Shown in pieces: positions 1-8,362 of a DNA stretch of 64,000 bases. The notes under the pieces were generated by a model, which worked only from the letters and a program-made list of their open reading frames with translations, was not told the origin of the DNA and searched no databases. Position numbers and translations under genes: made by a program. Where the stretch lies: NCBI RefSeq assembly GCF_009936275.1, contig NZ_AP019797.1, positions 2,091,890 to 2,155,889 of the forward strand, in the 5' to 3' direction. Each line of letters starts with the position of its first letter. Position 1 is the stretch's first letter. The DNA is from Rhodothermus marinus (GTDB lineage Bacteria > Bacteroidota > Rhodothermia > Rhodothermales > Rhodothermaceae).

Positions 1-76
1 CGGCTCCATTCTGCTCCAGCGTAACCGTGGTCTTCCCGGACTGTGTCTGTCCCGTCTTACAGATCACGCATTTCAT
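1..76 (-). CDS. YgiT-type zinc-finger protein, N-terminal fragment (cut by window edge)
   Basis: Reading the minus strand from an ATG at 76 gives 25 codons that begin MKCVICKTG and continue with a TTVTLEQNG stretch. This is the usual start of YgiT/MqsA-type zinc-finger proteins: a CxxC zinc ligand pair followed by a short beta strand. The ATG overlaps the TGA of the DUF4258 gene upstream (ATGA), so the two are translationally coupled. Proteins of this type are commonly the antitoxin or regulator partner of DUF4258 or RelE-like toxins. The second CxxC and any DNA-binding helix would lie beyond the window, so the full domain layout cannot be seen. Confidence 0.75.
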   Translation of the reverse strand, partial: MKCVICKTGQTQSGKTTVTLEQNGA

Positions 77-357
77 GATCTTCTCCGTTTGAAATCATCT
101 TCCCAGAGGGTCGGATCAGGCTCGTAGACGGTAATCACGATCTGCACGTTGTCTTCGTCATTATCTGCTACAACCATATGCAACGGCCGCGTTCCGATCC
201 AGCCCAGAACCAACCGGCTCGGATAAGGTCGGTCTTCCGGGTAAGAGGCGATCGTCTCGCCGGTTTTCAGGACGCGCTTCACGTCCTCCACGGTAATCTT
301 CCGCTCGGCCATGCGTTGCAGTGCATGGTGTCGAAAAAACAGCCGCGGTTCGTCCAT
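73..357 (-). CDS. DUF4258 domain protein (RelE/ParE-fold toxin-like)
   Basis: The 94-residue product has the DUF4258 pattern. It starts with an FFRHHALQRMAERKI segment (H and R-M-ER, the usual helix), has a VLKTGE turn, and then strands around RLVLGW and LHMVVAD, ending in ITVYEPDP. The family has a RelE/ParE-like fold and is usually encoded next to a YgiT-type zinc-finger protein, as here. It begins only 7 bases after the cas5 stop codon and is on the same strand, so it is probably carried on the cas transcript. Whether it is an active ribonuclease toxin is inference; no catalytic set is defined for this family that I can check. Confidence 0.8.
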   Translation of the reverse strand: MDEPRLFFRHHALQRMAERKITVEDVKRVLKTGETIASYPEDRPYPSRLVLGWIGTRPLHMVVADNDEDNVQIVITVYEPDPTLWEDDFKRRRS

Positions 358-364
358 TAAGCCA

Positions 365-1093
365 TTACCCTGTCATTCCATTCGCCCATACAAAACTGCG
401 CCCCTGCCATTGCAAAGCCTGCAGACCGGGTACTTCGATTTCGATGCCCACCGGTAAGAAACTCAGCGGGGTCATGCGCTCGGGATTACGCACGCCTTTG
501 CGGTCCACTGAGAAGGCCAGCGGTAGCGTCTCCACAAGCGGCGGTTCAAAGTGAAGGCCGGGCGACACCTGTGGGCGCAGTCCTTCTATCTGACGAACAT
601 CGCCGGGGAGCAACGTCCCCTGAAAGCACGGTGGGCCCGACTGCACTTCGTCCATGTCAAGCGATTCAATCACAAGCAGTTCATCATCTCGCCCCAGCGA
701 TAGCGGATAGGCGGGCTCGTCGAAGGCTGCTGCCAGCGTTTCGAGCACCGACTTTTCTCCGCCGTAAAGCAGCGTGTAGCGCACGCCGAACAACAGTTCG
801 CGGAAATAGGGCGAACGCTCGGCAATCCGGCCACCTTTGATTTTGAGCACGGTCCACATGTCACGGGCACGTCCGGGCATGTGGTCGTCGTCCATCAACA
901 CGGAAACCTTCAGCTTGCGAAGCGGGCTGTTCGGTGCCCATAGGGCACGATCCGACAACCCCAGCGCCGCTCCGGCAATGCCCAGCAACGTGGTGGGCGG
1001 TGGCATCGGAAGCGTACGCTGGTAGTTGTGGTCCAGGGGACGACGGAACGACGCTACCGGTGCCCGTACCGTTACGCCGAGGACCCATTCCAT
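365..1093 (-). CDS. cas5: CRISPR-associated protein Cas5 (type I-B)
   Basis: The 242-residue protein opens with a RAMP ferredoxin-like strand (WVLGVTVRAPVASFRRP) followed by the Cas5 hallmark PMPPPTTLLGIAGAALGL, where the loop that grips the crRNA 5' handle sits. The C-terminal half has a FLPVGIEIEV strand. The size fits Cas5t/Cas5h of type I-B Cascade. Cas5 caps the 5' end of crRNA in the effector complex. The gene overlaps the end of cas7 by 22 bases and belongs to one minus-strand operon with cas6, cas8 and cas7. The catalytic role seen in Cas5d (I-C) is not expected because a dedicated Cas6 is present. Confidence 0.9.
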   Translation of the reverse strand: MEWVLGVTVRAPVASFRRPLDHNYQRTLPMPPPTTLLGIAGAALGLSDRALWAPNSPLRKLKVSVLMDDDHMPGRARDMWTVLKIKGGRIAERSPYFRELLFGVRYTLLYGGEKSVLETLAAAFDEPAYPLSLGRDDELLVIESLDMDEVQSGPPCFQGTLLPGDVRQIEGLRPQVSPGLHFEPPLVETLPLAFSVDRKGVRNPERMTPLSFLPVGIEIEVPGLQALQWQGRSFVWANGMTG

Positions 1094-2001
1094 AGTGCGC
1101 TCACGTCTGCTTTGGCCCGATTCAGGGCCTCGTGTACGGTCAGTACCTCCCCATAGCCAGCCAGCGCGGCACGGATTTCTTCCTCATTTCCAAAAATCCC
1201 CGGCTCCACTCCGAAAAGCGTCTGCTGGCGATACCGGCCAAAGCGATCCAGTGCATTGGTAAGTGGCGCCAGGTCCAGCACATAGTGCCCGTCCTCGTAG
1301 TGCGCCGCCAGTGCTTCCAGAAAAACCGGATGCTTGGCCTCGAGTCGCGCGTAGGCAATGAATCTGGGCGAAAGGTCCGAGAGCAGGCGGGCCGTGCGCC
1401 CTCCACCCCAGAGCAAATTGAGCGCTTCCAGAAGATCCTGCAGCCGCCGACGCCGTTCGGACGGATCAAGGCTTCGCCCCTGCTCCTCCCCAAGTTCCAG
1501 CGGCGTAAAAATTCCCACACGATCCAGTTCAATCAGAAGTGCTCCCTTGAAAAGATTCGCATACAGTTCCGTCTCAAACATGTTACCGCCCGCTTCCATC
1601 GCTTGTCCGAAGCGCTCGAACGAGCGGGTGCCCAGGTCGCGATCGCCCTGGAACGGAAACAATCCCACGGCTGCAGACACGCGGACGGGCGAAGTGCGGC
1701 GCCGCCCTCCAGAAGGATCCAGATAGCCAAACAGGTCTTCGTCCACAAACTCCCACGGACGCACAGGAGGCGTCACTTCCTGCCCGCTTACGGTCGCACA
1801 AGGGTCTGAAAGCGCATAGCCCAGGTCGGCTAGGCGGTCGCGTAGCATGCGGCGGATGGCCTGTCCGGAGACATACGGTATCATGCTGCCATCCGGCAAC
1901 GTGACTTTCTTGGTCACCACCACGTTGCCTTCGGTGTGGGAAGCGTTGACGTTCCCGGCGGATACTCTGGCCAGATAGCCAATCGCAATAGCCCGGCTCA
2001 T
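1072..2001 (-). CDS. cas7: Cas7 backbone protein, Cst2/DevR family (type I-B)
   Basis: The 309-residue product starts with AIGYLARVSAGNVNASHTEG, the conserved N-terminal strand of Cst2/DevR-type Cas7. This is followed by a TLPDGSMIPYVSGQAIRRMLR segment in which the RRM-like palm contacts crRNA. Cas7 copies form the helical backbone of Cascade along the spacer RNA. The family is normally 290-340 residues, so this is full length. The ATG at 2001 lies 2 bases after the cas8 stop codon, indicating coupled translation. The call rests on these motifs and on the cas6-cas8-cas7-cas5 order. Confidence 0.92.
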   Translation of the reverse strand: MSRAIAIGYLARVSAGNVNASHTEGNVVVTKKVTLPDGSMIPYVSGQAIRRMLRDRLADLGYALSDPCATVSGQEVTPPVRPWEFVDEDLFGYLDPSGGRRRTSPVRVSAAVGLFPFQGDRDLGTRSFERFGQAMEAGGNMFETELYANLFKGALLIELDRVGIFTPLELGEEQGRSLDPSERRRRLQDLLEALNLLWGGGRTARLLSDLSPRFIAYARLEAKHPVFLEALAAHYEDGHYVLDLAPLTNALDRFGRYRQQTLFGVEPGIFGNEEEIRAALAGYGEVLTVHEALNRAKADVSALWNGSSA

Positions 2002-2003
2002 GG

Positions 2004-3497
2004 CTACTCCTCCTGTTCGGTTGGTTGCGACGTTTCCGTCTGTGGTGCGCTTCTGCGCAGGTAGGCGTTCATGGCATAGATGGCGAGCAGCGTCTTCACC
2101 CGCCCCCAGGGCACCCCGGCAATACGCTCGCCGCGTTCCAGTTGAAGCAAAGCCTCCGGCACGGTGATTTCCAGCCGGAACTGCGCATCGTTAAGGACCC
2201 GATAGAAGTCTTCCGGATTTCTGGCATTGCGCAGGCTATAGAGCAGGCCCATTTCGTTGTGCTCATGGGCTGCAGCCCCCAGCGTGTGTCCGAAGCCTGC
2301 CAGCGTGCGCCTGAATTGTTCTTCCATACCAAGCACCTCCTGTATGTAATGGTTCAACACATCCAGCGTCCCGGGAGTGAGCGGTCGGGGATGCTCCTCA
2401 CGCGCCCGCGCCTCAAAGAGAAACTGCTCGACAAACGGCAAAGGGTCGTCAAATTCCAGAATTGCACGGGCAATCCTGTCCCGCCAGAGCGTTTCAGTAT
2501 CGCCATCTCGCCTTTGTTGAAATTGCCTGAACACATCAACGAGCCGCTGATGTGGATTCGGAGCTATCTCCTGAAGCCGTTGACGCCACTGTTCGTAAAG
2601 TCGATACAGCGGTTGCAGCCGGGAAAATTCCCGAAGTGCCTGCATGTTGAAAGCCTGGCCTGGCTTCCCGGTAACCGCATAGAGGGTCACTGCAGACGGA
2701 GGCGCCTCGGCACTTGCTCCCAGCAGCGTAGCCAGCAGCCGACGTGCTGTCTCAGAAAGCCGATCCGATTCCGGTACGTGCGCAAAGAGTGCCAGCAGTA
2801 ATCCCAAGGTCGTTTCATGCAGATATGGACCGAAAAAAGCTACCGGCGCCGTACCGCCTCCTGAACCCTTCGTCTGTAAAGGACGCAACACTTCTTCATG
2901 CAGACGCTTCATTTCGCGCAGATCTGCATGAAAGATGAAGAAATGCAGCGCATTTCTTCCCTGTGCTTTCCACAGCCAGCCCAGATACCCGGCCAGTCCG
3001 GCCAGGGCACAACGAGCGCAGAGCTTGAGTCCTCGCTTTGTGCCCGGGTAGAACGTACCAAATTTCCCTGGCTCTACCACAAAAGGATACATCCACATTT
3101 TAGCATCAGTAAGCGGAACCACGTCACCACATATGTCACATGGATTTTTGCTCTTGCGTAGCTTCAAGCTCAGATCGAAAACAGGCGGCTGCGTAAAAAA
3201 TTTCTCCTTTTTACCATTAATTTGGATTTCTATTTTTGGTGCAACTCCGGAGACTTTAATAAAAAGATTGGTTGGATAAACCCAGTTTACCTTTTCGTAC
3301 TCACGAAACTGGCCGGTGGCCTGATCAAAGTATACCCCGGATTTTCCGGTCTTCTGTACGAGTCGGTCCACAAGCTTACGCAACACTTCTTCTGCCTCAT
3401 GCTCCCCTTCGCCAAACTGTTGAATCAGCACCACCAGCCCTGTATCGATCCAGAAATTCCCGGTAGGCCGGTCCAGAGAAAGTGTAATGCGCGCCAT
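2004..3497 (-). CDS. Cas8-type large subunit, CXXC-CXXC (Cst1) family
   Basis: A 497-residue protein carries two zinc-ligand pairs, C120-x2-C123 (NPCDICGD) and C160-x2-C163 (KLCARCAL), the defining feature of the CXXC-CXXC/Cst1 family of type I CRISPR systems. The N-terminus (NFWIDTGLVVLIQQFG) is also typical of this family. The large subunit recognises the PAM and recruits Cas3. The C-terminal third is helical and contains no nuclease motif that I can see. The gene starts 9 bases after the cas6 stop codon. Cas8b/Cst1 nomenclature differs between schemes; the Tneap subtype of I-B fits best. Confidence 0.88.
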   Translation of the reverse strand: MARITLSLDRPTGNFWIDTGLVVLIQQFGEGEHEAEEVLRKLVDRLVQKTGKSGVYFDQATGQFREYEKVNWVYPTNLFIKVSGVAPKIEIQINGKKEKFFTQPPVFDLSLKLRKSKNPCDICGDVVPLTDAKMWMYPFVVEPGKFGTFYPGTKRGLKLCARCALAGLAGYLGWLWKAQGRNALHFFIFHADLREMKRLHEEVLRPLQTKGSGGGTAPVAFFGPYLHETTLGLLLALFAHVPESDRLSETARRLLATLLGASAEAPPSAVTLYAVTGKPGQAFNMQALREFSRLQPLYRLYEQWRQRLQEIAPNPHQRLVDVFRQFQQRRDGDTETLWRDRIARAILEFDDPLPFVEQFLFEARAREEHPRPLTPGTLDVLNHYIQEVLGMEEQFRRTLAGFGHTLGAAAHEHNEMGLLYSLRNARNPEDFYRVLNDAQFRLEITVPEALLQLERGERIAGVPWGRVKTLLAIYAMNAYLRRSAPQTETSQPTEQEE

Positions 3498-3506
3498 GGC
3501 TCACTG

Positions 3507-4229
3507 TCAGGTTGTTTCAAGACGCCGCCTGCCAGCCGGGCGAGTATGTACCCAATCCACCGGCTCGCCCAGGGCGCCGAAGCCGCAGCCGGTCAGTTCG
3601 CCCGCGCCCACCAGCCAGGCAAACTGCACGACCTCGGGCGGGCCCTCGACGATCACCGGACACAGGCTGCCCCGGTGGTCGATCCCCTTGATGCGCACGA
3701 GCTTGGTCTTGGCCCCCCGGTAGCGTCGATCGAAACGCATGGTGGCCTGCGGCGCCAGATGACCCAGCCCGGCCGCCGCCAGCTTGCGACGCAGCACGCG
3801 CGTGAGCACCTCGTCGGCCGCCTCGTCCTCCCAGGTCAGGTAGTCCCGGCCGCCGTCGGCGCGCACGCGCCGCGCCACGACCGGGCTCTCCACACGAAAC
3901 ACGGCCCGCTGGCCGAACGACGGCACCGGTAGCGTCTGCACGCTGGCCACGGCCATCCCGGCGATCACGGACGGATCACGAAAGATACCCCGCACCAGCC
4001 GCTCCACCGGTTCGCCCTCGTAGAAGCTGAGCGTCCAGAACGCCCCCTTCGGGAAGTGCAGCCCCCCCTTCCCCAGGCGTCCCCCCTGCAGCCAGCCGAA
4101 GGAGTAGAGACTCAGGTTATCGTGCCAGTCGTTCTGTCCCAGCCAGCGGTGCAGCACGCCCGCCAGCCGGTAAGGATAGGTGAACGGCACCGGCTCACAG
4201 GACGGCGTCAACAGCAGTCGTAAACGCAT
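3507..4229 (-). CDS. cas6: Cas6 CRISPR RNA endoribonuclease
   Basis: The 240-residue product starts MRLRLLLTPS, then PFTYPYRLAGVLHRWLG with a histidine in the expected N-terminal catalytic region. It ends with the glycine-rich loop GAGELTGCGFGALG diagnostic of Cas6. Cas6 cuts the repeat of the precursor crRNA. I chose the ATG at 4229 because a GGAGG lies 5 bases upstream; the in-frame GTG at 4235 would sit on top of that Shine-Dalgarno. The gene follows the WYL regulator by 12 bases and is the first cas gene of the operon. Confidence 0.93.
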   Translation of the reverse strand: MRLRLLLTPSCEPVPFTYPYRLAGVLHRWLGQNDWHDNLSLYSFGWLQGGRLGKGGLHFPKGAFWTLSFYEGEPVERLVRGIFRDPSVIAGMAVASVQTLPVPSFGQRAVFRVESPVVARRVRADGGRDYLTWEDEAADEVLTRVLRRKLAAAGLGHLAPQATMRFDRRYRGAKTKLVRIKGIDHRGSLCPVIVEGPPEVVQFAWLVGAGELTGCGFGALGEPVDWVHTRPAGRRRLETT

Positions 4230-4241
4230 GGGCACCTCCGT

Positions 4242-5285
4242 TCAGTGGTTCTTCGCGTCGCGTAAAGCTGAAGGTTGATCGTACACCCCGACGCCATAGC
4301 GTTCGGCCATGCGCCGGGCTTCGCTGGCGATGCGATGGCGCAGCACGGGCGGGCCGATCACCTCGCACTCGGCCCCGTAGCTGAGCACCCAGCGCGCCAC
4401 GTCGGCCAGGCCCGTCACCTGCAGGTGCACGTCCAGCGAGCCGTCCGGACGCTCTACGAGCACCTGGCTTGGATGCCACTGCTCCTCCCGGATCCAGCGG
4501 GCCTGATAGGGCGAAAAGCGCAGATGCACGGCATAGGTGCGCTCGTCCCGGTGCATACCGAAGGCCGGCCCCAGGTAAGCCTCCAGGTCGAAGTCCGGCC
4601 GCCGCGCGAAGGTCTCCTCACGCAGTTCCAGGTGCCGGATGCGGTCGATGCGAAAGTCACGCATGGCCTGCCGCAGCCGACAGTAGGCCACCAGGTACCA
4701 GCGGCTCTGATGGGCCACGATGGCATAGGGCTCCACGTCGCGCTCGGTGAGCGCGTCCGCGTAGTTGGCGTAGTAGTGCAGGTGCACCACACGCTGCTCG
4801 GCCGCCGCCCGACGCAGCACGTCCAGATAACGCAGCGGGGTGCGCGGACGCGGTCCCATCTCGAAGCGCAGCGTGCGCGTGAGCGTGTCGGGATCGACGT
4901 GAATGGGCTCGGGCAGATGCGCCGCCAGCCGTTCGACAGCCGCCTCCAGCAGAGCGGCGTCCGGCGTGTCGCCAAAGGCCTCCAGCGCCAGTCGGGCCAC
5001 CAGAAAGGCCGCCAGCTCGGCCCGATCCAGCGCAATCAGCGGCAGGTTTTCGGTGAAAGGCTCCTCCAGGTAATACGTCTGGCGACGGGGATCATAGGCC
5101 ACCGGCACGCCCAGTCGACGCAGGTACTCGATGTCGCTGGCGATCGTGCGCCGGGAAACCTCGAAGTGCCGGGCCGCCAGTGTGGTGGTCAATGGACGGC
5201 CGCTGCGCAGCCATTCCAGCAGCCGCTGCAACCGCAGGATCTGCGGCCCGCGCAGTGCATGACCGCCTGTCGCGCGCACCGGCAT
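4242..5285 (-). CDS. WYL-domain transcriptional regulator of the cas operon
   Basis: The 347-residue protein has an N-terminal winged helix (residues about 10-70; LQRLLEWLRSGRPLTTTLAARHFEVSRRTIASDIEYLRRLG). A WYL domain follows, with RWYLVAYC in place of the canonical W-Y-L core and a DFRIDRIRHLEL segment. The C-terminal WCX extension ends in WVLSYGAECEVIGPP, also typical of the family. WYL proteins bind nucleic-acid ligands and often control CRISPR and other defence genes. It is the first gene of the minus-strand run into cas6, so it is most simply an autoregulator of this operon. Confidence 0.88.
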   Translation of the reverse strand: MPVRATGGHALRGPQILRLQRLLEWLRSGRPLTTTLAARHFEVSRRTIASDIEYLRRLGVPVAYDPRRQTYYLEEPFTENLPLIALDRAELAAFLVARLALEAFGDTPDAALLEAAVERLAAHLPEPIHVDPDTLTRTLRFEMGPRPRTPLRYLDVLRRAAAEQRVVHLHYYANYADALTERDVEPYAIVAHQSRWYLVAYCRLRQAMRDFRIDRIRHLELREETFARRPDFDLEAYLGPAFGMHRDERTYAVHLRFSPYQARWIREEQWHPSQVLVERPDGSLDVHLQVTGLADVARWVLSYGAECEVIGPPVLRHRIASEARRMAERYGVGVYDQPSALRDAKNH

Positions 5286-5404
5286 TCGGTGAAGAAAAGC
5301 TGGTCAAAACATGCCCTGCTCCTACGATAAGAAAGACACCGTGCAGGGTAGCTTCATAACCTCTGTGGAAAAATTTTTTTATGAACCGGCCGATACGCCC
5401 TGCC
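5286..5404. promoter_or_regulatory. Upstream region of the WYL-cas operon with CCCTGC repeats
   Basis: This short region upstream of the WYL gene holds CCCTGC at 5314-5319, its inverted copy GCAGGG at 5343-5348, and another direct copy at 5398-5403. It also contains an A/T-rich run near 5371-5381. The inverted pair is spaced 23 bases apart and could be an operator for the adjacent regulator. I could not place a convincing -35/-10 pair here. Confidence 0.3.
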
Positions 5405-5902
5405 TCATTCATCATCCTGTGCCGCGTTTGCCAGCGCTTCCAGAAACTCAGCAAAAGCCAGCAATTCTTCACGTAGCGTACTCCAGAGTTTCGGTAGAAC
5501 GGCCATCAGGCTTTCTATTTTCTCCGGTGTAAGGTTCATGGTATACACATTGCGCACCAGATGGCGAAAACGGCGGAATTCATCCAGGGTATGTGCGGTG
5601 GTCTGGCCAATAACGGCGGGTCGCATTTCTGGAACGTCTTCAGCCATCCAGCGCAACAGGTCGCGGTGCCATGTCTGTCCTGTGGGAACCCGCTCATCTA
5701 CGTTCCGGGCAATCAGGACAAACAGACGTTCGACGCCGGAATAAAAGCCATGCAGATTCAAGGCCACAGCATCAAGATAAGCCCATTCCTCGGGGGTCTG
5801 AAGCAATCGCACCCACGCCTGACGGGCCCGACCCAGCACCTGCTCCAACTCGGGGATTTCACCCCGAATCCGTTCTGCCAGTGCTATGTAACGCGCCTTC
5901 AC
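5405..5902 (-). CDS. HepT-like (HEPN) protein of a MntA/HepT-type pair
   Basis: The 165-residue all-helical protein has the HepT-like layout: GFYSGVERLFVLIA, then TWHRDLLRWM, then DEFRRFRHLVRNVYTMNL. In active HEPN ribonucleases this last segment supplies an R-x4-6-H pair; here the position often occupied by the second His appears to be Asn (RHLVRNVY), so activity is uncertain. The start is a GTG whose bases overlap the TGA of the upstream nucleotidyltransferase (GTGA), a coupling common in MNT/HEPN pairs. The partner usually AMPylates and silences HepT. The pair lies beside the CRISPR operon on the same strand. Confidence 0.8.
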   Translation of the reverse strand: MKARYIALAERIRGEIPELEQVLGRARQAWVRLLQTPEEWAYLDAVALNLHGFYSGVERLFVLIARNVDERVPTGQTWHRDLLRWMAEDVPEMRPAVIGQTTAHTLDEFRRFRHLVRNVYTMNLTPEKIESLMAVLPKLWSTLREELLAFAEFLEALANAAQDDE

Positions 5903-6285
5903 AACTCGATGCCATAGCGTTCAATAGCCTGGCGTAGGGCGCTACCGACCCGTTCCAGTTCGATCAGATCCACCGGTCTGTCAGCAATCATCTCCTCAGC
6001 CAACCGCCAGGCTTCCCAGTAATCTGCAGCATGCAACCCTTCCACCGCCAGGTCCACATCAGAATCCGGTGCAAACCAGGCACCATGGGCCAGCGAGCCT
6101 AAAAGTACTACACGCCGGACGCCAAAGCGCGCCTTCAACGCCTGCGCCACCGACCGAGCCCGATCAATCAGCGCATCCCGCTCTTCGCACCCGGCCAGTA
6201 TTTCATGCTGTTCGGCTACACGACGCTTTGCAGCGCTCAGGTAGGGTCTCCAGCCACCCCCTCGCAATTCCAGTGCTGTAGGCAT
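5899..6285 (-). CDS. MntA-like minimal nucleotidyltransferase (antitoxin-type)
   Basis: The 128-residue product contains the Pol-beta nucleotidyltransferase signature GSLAHGAWFAPDSDVDL, with GS and the DxD metal-binding carboxylates. A later acidic residue follows in RPVDLIEL, matching the third catalytic Asp. An N-terminal helix of about 40 residues precedes the fold. MNT proteins paired with HEPN partners act as antitoxins by modifying the HEPN protein. The gene overlaps the HepT-like gene by 4 bases. Confidence 0.85.
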   Translation of the reverse strand: MPTALELRGGGWRPYLSAAKRRVAEQHEILAGCEERDALIDRARSVAQALKARFGVRRVVLLGSLAHGAWFAPDSDVDLAVEGLHAADYWEAWRLAEEMIADRPVDLIELERVGSALRQAIERYGIEL

Positions 6286-6467
6286 AGCGTCCCGTTTGTC
6301 TGCTCAGCTCGCTGCTGTGTTTACCTGCGCCGGGTTGGAAAGGCTCCCTCTACTCAAAGGCCGGATCACATTGAAATAGCTGCCCGCGCATTACCCTGAA
6401 AACGTTCGTTCCGTTTTTCAGCGCAAAGATACGCCCTTCGCCGCGCATTGCTGCCAGCTTTTGCGTT

Positions 6468-8354
6468 TTACTCCTCTACCGGCTCGGGTGCAGCCGGGAC
6501 CTTTTTGCCCACCAGACGCAGTCCGATCAGCAAGACGGCGGCGGCCACCGGCATGGCTATCCACCAGGGCAGACCGAAGCCGGTCGGTAGCGTACCCAGC
6601 AGCACCGCCACGATCCCCACGAAAAGCGCATAGGGGAGCTGCGTGCGCACGTGTTCGATGTGGTCACAGCCGGAAGCCATCGACGAAAGGATCGTCGTGT
6701 CGGAGATCGGCGAGCAGTGGTCACCCCAGACGGCACCGGCCAGTACGGCCGAGACCGTCGAATAGATGATATGGTGATACTCGGCCTCCGTATGCAGCCC
6801 GCTGGCCGCCAGTACGTGCCAGGCCAGCGGCACCACCAGCGGAAGCAGAATGCCCATCGTGCCCCAGCTCGTGCCCGTGGCGAAAGCGGTGGCCGCCGCC
6901 AGCACGAACACGAGCGCCGGCACCAGTCCCGGCGCCAGCCGCTCGCTGAGCACCGACGACAGGTACTGCGCCGTGCGCAACTCCTCGGTGATCGACGAAA
7001 GCGCCCAGGCCAGCAGCAGAATGATCATGGCAAAAAACATGGAGCGCAGGCCGGCATACCAGGCCTCCATCGTCTCGTCGAGCGTCAGGATCCGCTGGCC
7101 GATCGAGAGCGCCGCGGCCGACAGCACGCCCAGCAGCGAGCCCCACATGAGCGCCCTATAGGAGTCGGCGCTGCCGATGATCTCTCGAAGCGTCTCGCCC
7201 TCGCCCGTCGCGTACAGCCCGCCCAGCACCGAGACGAATAGCACCAGAATCGGAATGAGCGCATTGCGGGCGCGGTGCGGTTTGTCGTCCGGTGGGCGAA
7301 ACTCCCGGCCCTCGGCGGCCGCCTCATCGATGCGGGCATCGGGTCCCAGCACCTGCCCCGTCGTACGGGCCCGCACCTCGGCCCGGTACATCGGCCCGAA
7401 GTCGCGCTGCGTCCAGGCCACGGCAAACACGAACAGAATGGCCAGCCAGGGATAGAAGCTGTAGGGAATGGAGTTCAGAAAGATCGAATAGGCGCTTTCG
7501 TCGTAGCCGGGGATCTGCGCCACGGCCGTCCCGACCAGTCCCACCTCGTAGCCGATCCAGGTGGTCACAAAAGCCAGCGCGGCCACCGGGGCTGCCGTCG
7601 AATCGACAATGTAGGCCAGCTTTTCGCGGGAGATGCGCAGGCGATCCGTGACGGGCCGCATCGTATTGCCGACGACCAGCGTGTTGGCGTAATCATCGAA
7701 GAAAATGAGCAGTCCCAGCACGGCCGCGGCCAGCTGTCCGCGACGGGGATCACCGGCCCAGCGGATGATGCGGTTGACCACCCCCTGCATACCGCCGTTT
7801 TTCGAGATAATCCCCACCATGCCGCCGATCATCAGCGAAAACAGTACGATGGCGGCGTGGTCCGGGTCGGCCAGCGCGTTGCGGACGTACACGTCGAACG
7901 CATCGAGCAACCCCTGCCAGAGGCCTCGAAGCGACACGTCGGTAGCCAGCCAGGCGCCCAGCCAGATGCCCAGAAACAGCGCGGGCACCACGCGCCGGAA
8001 AAGCAGCGCAATCAGAATGGCCAGCAGCGGCGGCAGCACCGACGTCCAGCCCGGCAGCGCCCGCGCCTCGGCCCGGGCCACCACCTGTCCGCCCCGCTCC
8101 AGCACGATCGGCACGCGGCCGCTGCGCATGACCCGCACGCTGTCGGCCCGCAGCACGCCGTTATCCGGCGCCAGCGTGTACGTCCGGTCTTCCACACGCA
8201 GCACATAGCCGCTGTCGGGCGTCAGGCCCTCGACGGTCACAGCGAAAGGCAACCCTTTCAGCACAGGGTCGGGCACCTGCAATTGCTGCGCCTCCGCACC
8301 CGGCACAGGCCCGAGGTGCAACAACACCACACAGGCTATGATCAGCGCACGCAT
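6468..8354 (-). CDS. NhaC-family Na+/H+ antiporter with N-terminal periplasmic domain
   Basis: The 628-residue protein begins with a signal peptide (MRALIIACVVLLHLGPVPGAEA) and about 90 residues of beta-rich, probably extracytoplasmic sequence. It then has the NhaC/YqkI-type permease with about 11-12 membrane segments. Conserved family pieces are IFFDDYANTLVVGNTMRP and, near the C-terminus, GAVWGDHCSPISDTTILSS. The family exchanges Na+ (or malate/lactate in MleN) for protons, and usual NhaC proteins are 450-530 residues, so the N-terminal domain is extra. It is the last gene of the AGCS-upp-nhaC run and starts 8 bases after upp. Confidence 0.87.
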   Translation of the reverse strand: MRALIIACVVLLHLGPVPGAEAQQLQVPDPVLKGLPFAVTVEGLTPDSGYVLRVEDRTYTLAPDNGVLRADSVRVMRSGRVPIVLERGGQVVARAEARALPGWTSVLPPLLAILIALLFRRVVPALFLGIWLGAWLATDVSLRGLWQGLLDAFDVYVRNALADPDHAAIVLFSLMIGGMVGIISKNGGMQGVVNRIIRWAGDPRRGQLAAAVLGLLIFFDDYANTLVVGNTMRPVTDRLRISREKLAYIVDSTAAPVAALAFVTTWIGYEVGLVGTAVAQIPGYDESAYSIFLNSIPYSFYPWLAILFVFAVAWTQRDFGPMYRAEVRARTTGQVLGPDARIDEAAAEGREFRPPDDKPHRARNALIPILVLFVSVLGGLYATGEGETLREIIGSADSYRALMWGSLLGVLSAAALSIGQRILTLDETMEAWYAGLRSMFFAMIILLLAWALSSITEELRTAQYLSSVLSERLAPGLVPALVFVLAAATAFATGTSWGTMGILLPLVVPLAWHVLAASGLHTEAEYHHIIYSTVSAVLAGAVWGDHCSPISDTTILSSMASGCDHIEHVRTQLPYALFVGIVAVLLGTLPTGFGLPWWIAMPVAAAVLLIGLRLVGKKVPAAPEPVEE

Positions 8355-8362
8355 GGCTGGCT

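Noticed and set aside
5371-5381. A/T run near 5375 as a terminator of the MntA/HepT pair
   Set aside because: No stable GC-rich stem precedes it on the minus strand.
1-6300. Search for a CRISPR repeat array next to the cas genes
   Set aside because: No regularly spaced repeats of 25-40 bases were found here or elsewhere in the window; the array must lie outside.
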